In this document: positions 19,262 to 22,170 of the stretch, in pieces
Layout: every line of letters starts with the position of its first letter
Numbering within the stretch: position 1 is the first letter of the stretch
NCBI GenBank assembly: GCA_045133615.1
Contig: JBGUUQ010000121.1
Coordinates: forward strand, 1 to 22,170
Origin: M3 sp045133615
Lineage (GTDB): Bacteria; Bacteroidota; Bacteroidia; Bacteroidales; Muribaculaceae
Reading direction: 5' to 3'
Length of the DNA: 22,170 nt
The notes under the pieces: model-generated
The model's input: the letters and a program-made list of their open reading frames with translations, nothing else
What the model was told of the DNA's origin: nothing
Databases searched by the model: none
Made by a program: the position numbers and the translations under genes

Positions 19262-22066
19262 TTAGTTCTTGACGATGTGGAAGGTTGCCACAGAGCCGTT
19301 GGCGGTCACCTTGAGGAGGTAGATACCATCGGCGAGGTTTCCTACGTTGATAGTCTTGACAGCACCGCGAGCCACGTCATCAGTCTCATCGAGCACCTTG
19401 GCTCCGTTGAGGCTGTAGATTGCGAAGTTGGCGGCAGCAGCGTCGAAGTCGCATGCAACGTTGAGGCGTTCAACCACGGGGTTGGGGTAAACGCTGATTT
19501 CGGCTGCGATAGTGATGTCTTCGATTCCGGAAGCTTCAACCACTTCAACGGTGAACGTGTAGGTGGTAGATGCTCCGTTGGCATCGGTAGCAACTGCTTG
19601 AACAGTCACTGTGCCCACTTCGTTACCAACGAAGATGACACTTGAACCGGAAACGAATGTCGATACGATCTGCTTCGAAGAAACGAAGAGATTGAATGTC
19701 ATGTCGTCGCCATCAGGATCGGTGAATACATCGTTGAAGTCAATCACACTTGAAGTGCTGCCTACAACCACTTGGATTGTTCCGAGTTCGTTGATGACAG
19801 GGGCACGGTTGGTGTGAGCGACGGTGTACTGAGCCGAAGCCGAAGCTTTGTTGCCGATATTATCGGTAGCATCGAATGTGAGGGTGTAGTTGCCTTCCGA
19901 GCAATATTCGGGAGCAATTTCAACAGTCACGTTAACGCCGTCGGTAGCATCAGCACCAGAAACGGTGTAAGAGCCGTCTTCGTTTTCAGTAATCACTGCT
20001 TCACCACCGTCAACGGTCTTGATGGATGACATTTCGCCGTTGTCGGTCATGCTGAATGTAAAGTCGTCGCCATCAGCATCGGCAATGTTGACAGTCACTT
20101 CAGTCACTGAACCTTCAGCGGCGAGAGTAGTGCCGGTGGGAACGGTGATAGTCGGTGCGCCATTCTTGTCGAGATAGATGGGGAAGTTGATTACTGATTG
20201 GTTCGGGTCGTTGCTCTTGATTACGAGCATAGCCTTGTTGCCCTTTTCGAGCGGAGCTGAAGCTGCGCTGAGTTGGACATTGAGGTCGATCGATTCGCTT
20301 ACAGCGATTTCGCCGGAAGTGGTCTCGTTGAGGAGTTTAACCCACGGTTCGCCGGGAACGGTTTCGATACATGACATGATGTAGCCGAGTGAGCCGTAAG
20401 TGTCTTTAAACATCGAAGCCATGTCGAACCATCCATATCCGTCAACATAACCCATGAAGCGGTTGGATACCACGCTTTCTTCCTTATAAGAGAGGTAAGC
20501 GGGATATTCGATACCGATGGGGTAGGTGATGCGAACATAGAAGTCTTGACCGCCATTCATGTAAACGGCTTTGTCGAGAGGAACTACCATGAACTTGGCG
20601 CCTTCCATCTCATCGATGTGGACAGAACCCTTGCCGAGTACGGTACCGTTTTCGTAGTCGTCGCCGTCAACGATTTCAACTGTGTAGTCTACGTTGGAAA
20701 CGGTTGAGCCATCAGAGATGTTGGTCAACGTTGTTGCAATGTAGATGTGAGAAATGTTGAAGCCGTCTTCGGGAGCTACATAGTAGGTAGCGGCTTTGTA
20801 TTGAGCATATTGGTTGCCTGCTCCATAAGATTGGGCAGATGTGCCTGCGAGTGTCGGGTGGAAGAGCGCGCGGTTGTACTCAAAGTCGGAAGGAGCATCG
20901 TAGACGTTGAGTTCATCGTCTGACGAAGCAACATCGAGAGTGGTGATTTCGCTCTTGAGGTTGGCTTTGAGTGCAGCAACGGCAGCTTCGTCGTCGAGGT
21001 TGACGTTGTGGCTCATCATGATACCACCACCGCCGAGGTCGTCAGTAGATTCGCCTTCACCGGTCGGGTCGAGAACGAGTTCGTAGGTGAGTTTGTAAGC
21101 TCCTTGGTTAGAGAGCGTGACAGTCTCGGTACCTACATATTCGGGAGCAGCGTTTTCAACGCGGATTTCCGATTTGTCGAGTGTTGCGGTAGGAATGTCG
21201 GTGACGATGACCTTAAACGGAATTTCGATTTTGGTCACATCTTTGAGTCCTTCAACTTCAACAACTACCTTACCTTCGTATTCACCTATGGTGCCTGCAA
21301 CTCCCCAATCTACGGGGATAGCAAGTTTGAGACCTTCGGTAGTTACTTCGATAGGTCCGCTCATGCCGTTCCAATAAACAGCCCAATTTTTGGTAAGATT
21401 GCCGAAATAATCGTAAGCATCACCATAGTATAAGAGATATTGGAACATGTAGGTTTCATCTTCAATATACATATTGGTGACGGTGAAAGATGCTTTACCG
21501 ATATTGCCGATAGTCATATATAGACCATAAGCTCCTACGCCCATTTGACACATCGGGTCTTCATAAGAGTAGTATCCGGCAACGTGTTCTTCGACGATTG
21601 TTTCAGTCGGATAGACTGCAACAGGTTCACCGGTGATAGTCACATTGACAGGGATTTCAACGGTTTCGGAGTGAGGAACGTTGGTGCTGATGGTGACAAC
21701 GTCGCTGTAAGTTCCGGCCATCTTGTCGGTGTCGACGCTGATCCCGAATGACTTGCTTGCGTTGGGAGCAAGAGTGGTTTCAACAACAGGAGTGAATTGA
21801 ACTGCATTGTTGAATTGAATCAAGCGGTCGGGGATTACAAGGCTTTCAGAGCCGTCTTCGTTAGCCATACCTGCAAGACCGAAAGCATTGTAGATGATGG
21901 CGTAGTCGCCGTAGCTCTTGTATTGGAACTTGAACGAACCATCTTTCTTCATGATGAGCTGGTAGCAAACGCCCATATTCATCGTGTTGCCGTATTCCAT
22001 CCACGATACGATGACCTCATTTTCGGTCATGTAGTGGTAAGTACCGGCAGTCTTGCTGGTGTCCAT
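19262..22066 (-). CDS. T9SS cargo protein with sorting domain, apparently 5'-truncated
   Basis: From the ATG at 22064-22066 it encodes 934 residues. The C-terminal 80 or so residues are a type A sorting domain (ISVYPNPVVERLNV, YSLNGAKV, INVGNLADGIYLLKV), which directs export by the type IX system. Before it are two cadherin-like domains (DADGDDFTFSM; DPDGDDMTFNL) and two or three Ig-like ASH/BACON-type repeats (ISTNVPHSETVEIPVNVTITG; IKSNDPNQSVINFPIYL). No signal peptide is visible, and the protein begins in the middle of a beta-rich domain typical of the C-terminal parts of Bacteroidota subtilases, with no protease domain. A further frame extension of 32 codons starts only at TTG and lies before the probable transcription start. 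Confidence 0.8.
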   Translation of the reverse strand: MDTSKTAGTYHYMTENEVIVSWMEYGNTMNMGVCYQLIMKKDGSFKFQYKSYGDYAIIYNAFGLAGMANEDGSESLVIPDRLIQFNNAVQFTPVVETTLAPNASKSFGISVDTDKMAGTYSDVVTISTNVPHSETVEIPVNVTITGEPVAVYPTETIVEEHVAGYYSYEDPMCQMGVGAYGLYMTIGNIGKASFTVTNMYIEDETYMFQYLLYYGDAYDYFGNLTKNWAVYWNGMSGPIEVTTEGLKLAIPVDWGVAGTIGEYEGKVVVEVEGLKDVTKIEIPFKVIVTDIPTATLDKSEIRVENAAPEYVGTETVTLSNQGAYKLTYELVLDPTGEGESTDDLGGGGIMMSHNVNLDDEAAVAALKANLKSEITTLDVASSDDELNVYDAPSDFEYNRALFHPTLAGTSAQSYGAGNQYAQYKAATYYVAPEDGFNISHIYIATTLTNISDGSTVSNVDYTVEIVDGDDYENGTVLGKGSVHIDEMEGAKFMVVPLDKAVYMNGGQDFYVRITYPIGIEYPAYLSYKEESVVSNRFMGYVDGYGWFDMASMFKDTYGSLGYIMSCIETVPGEPWVKLLNETTSGEIAVSESIDLNVQLSAASAPLEKGNKAMLVIKSNDPNQSVINFPIYLDKNGAPTITVPTGTTLAAEGSVTEVTVNIADADGDDFTFSMTDNGEMSSIKTVDGGEAVITENEDGSYTVSGADATDGVNVTVEIAPEYCSEGNYTLTFDATDNIGNKASASAQYTVAHTNRAPVINELGTIQVVVGSTSSVIDFNDVFTDPDGDDMTFNLFVSSKQIVSTFVSGSSVIFVGNEVGTVTVQAVATDANGASTTYTFTVEVVEASGIEDITIAAEISVYPNPVVERLNVACDFDAAAANFAIYSLNGAKVLDETDDVARGAVKTINVGNLADGIYLLKVTANGSVATFHIVKN

Positions 22067-22101
22067 AGTGTGGAGACCCCAGTAATGTAAATAATAACAT
22101 G

Positions 22102-22135
22102 AAAGTATACCAAAAAATAATCTAAAAGTATACCA
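22102..22135. repeat. Direct repeat AAAGTATACCA in the leader of the T9SS cargo gene
   Basis: AAAGTATACCA occurs at 22102-22112 and 22125-22135, 23 bp apart (about two helical turns), between the promoter box and the start codon. Each contains the palindrome GTATAC. A possible repressor site. Confidence 0.5.
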
Positions 22136-22149
22136 TTTTTCTTCTATTT

Positions 22150-22158
22150 GCAAAGATA
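22150..22158 (-). promoter_or_regulatory. Putative -7 box of the T9SS cargo gene
   Basis: Minus-strand TATCTTTGC matches TAnnTTTG; transcription would begin near 22143, 77 nt before the ATG at 22066. The -33 region lies at or beyond the window edge. Confidence 0.55.
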
Positions 22159-22170
22159 TCAAAAGTTGGT

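Noticed and set aside
22059..22102. Signal-peptide-like start MLLFTLLG in the leader of the T9SS cargo gene
   Set aside because: It is in a different frame from the main protein and soon ends; it would require a frameshift for which there is no other evidence.
22066..22162. N-terminal extension of the T9SS cargo protein
   Set aside because: It would start at TTG inside the promoter and its sequence has neither signal-peptide nor domain character.

Overview
The window comes from a Bacteroidota genome, most likely order Bacteroidales; a Muribaculaceae-like genome is plausible but unproven. The grounds are TAnnTTTG-type -7 promoter boxes, a type IX secretion (T9SS) sorting domain, lipoprotein-type LptC, a Bacteroidetes-type tyrosine integrase and a DUF3871-like protein. 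The right flank (about 15-22 kb) looks more GC-rich than the rest. The region between the two tRNA-Phe sequences looks AT-richer and carries accessory genes.

Region 1 (1-3084) holds two HipA-type toxin-antitoxin modules, arranged divergently. On the minus strand are a HipB-like antitoxin and the start of a full-length HipA that runs off the left edge. On the plus strand is a three-gene module: HTH antitoxin, a separate HipA N-terminal domain protein, and a kinase with a zinc-ribbon N-terminus. This matches the tripartite HipBST architecture. Three copies of an 18-bp palindrome precede it, spaced 42 and 126 bp apart. A GNAT acetyltransferase lies convergent to it.

Region 2 (about 3198-14981) is an 11.8-kb integrative element bounded by two direct copies of tRNA-Phe(GAA). 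The right copy is intact and has its own promoter and terminator. The left copy is broken by a 42-bp palindromic insertion in the D-loop. A tyrosine integrase sits just inside the right end. Both ends carry paired GGTTTACAC repeats with the same 12-bp period, probably integrase arm sites. Cargo includes a co-oriented cassette of eight small genes (two secreted proteins, two lipoproteins, a zinc-ribbon protein, a tiny membrane peptide and two proteins of unknown function). A long leader in front of it can form mutually exclusive RNA structures. Further cargo is a RadC/JAB-domain protein, a DUF3871-like protein, an SF2 helicase-like protein lacking the Walker A lysine, and three unknown proteins. 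No relaxase or conjugation gene is visible.

Region 3 (14982-22170) is a chromosomal block on the minus strand: type III pantothenate kinase, an outer-membrane barrel, LptC and a CNNM/CBS/CorC membrane protein, all overlapping or closely spaced. Upstream is a large T9SS cargo protein that has its C-terminal sorting domain but starts in the middle of a domain with no signal peptide, so its 5' end looks truncated or rearranged.
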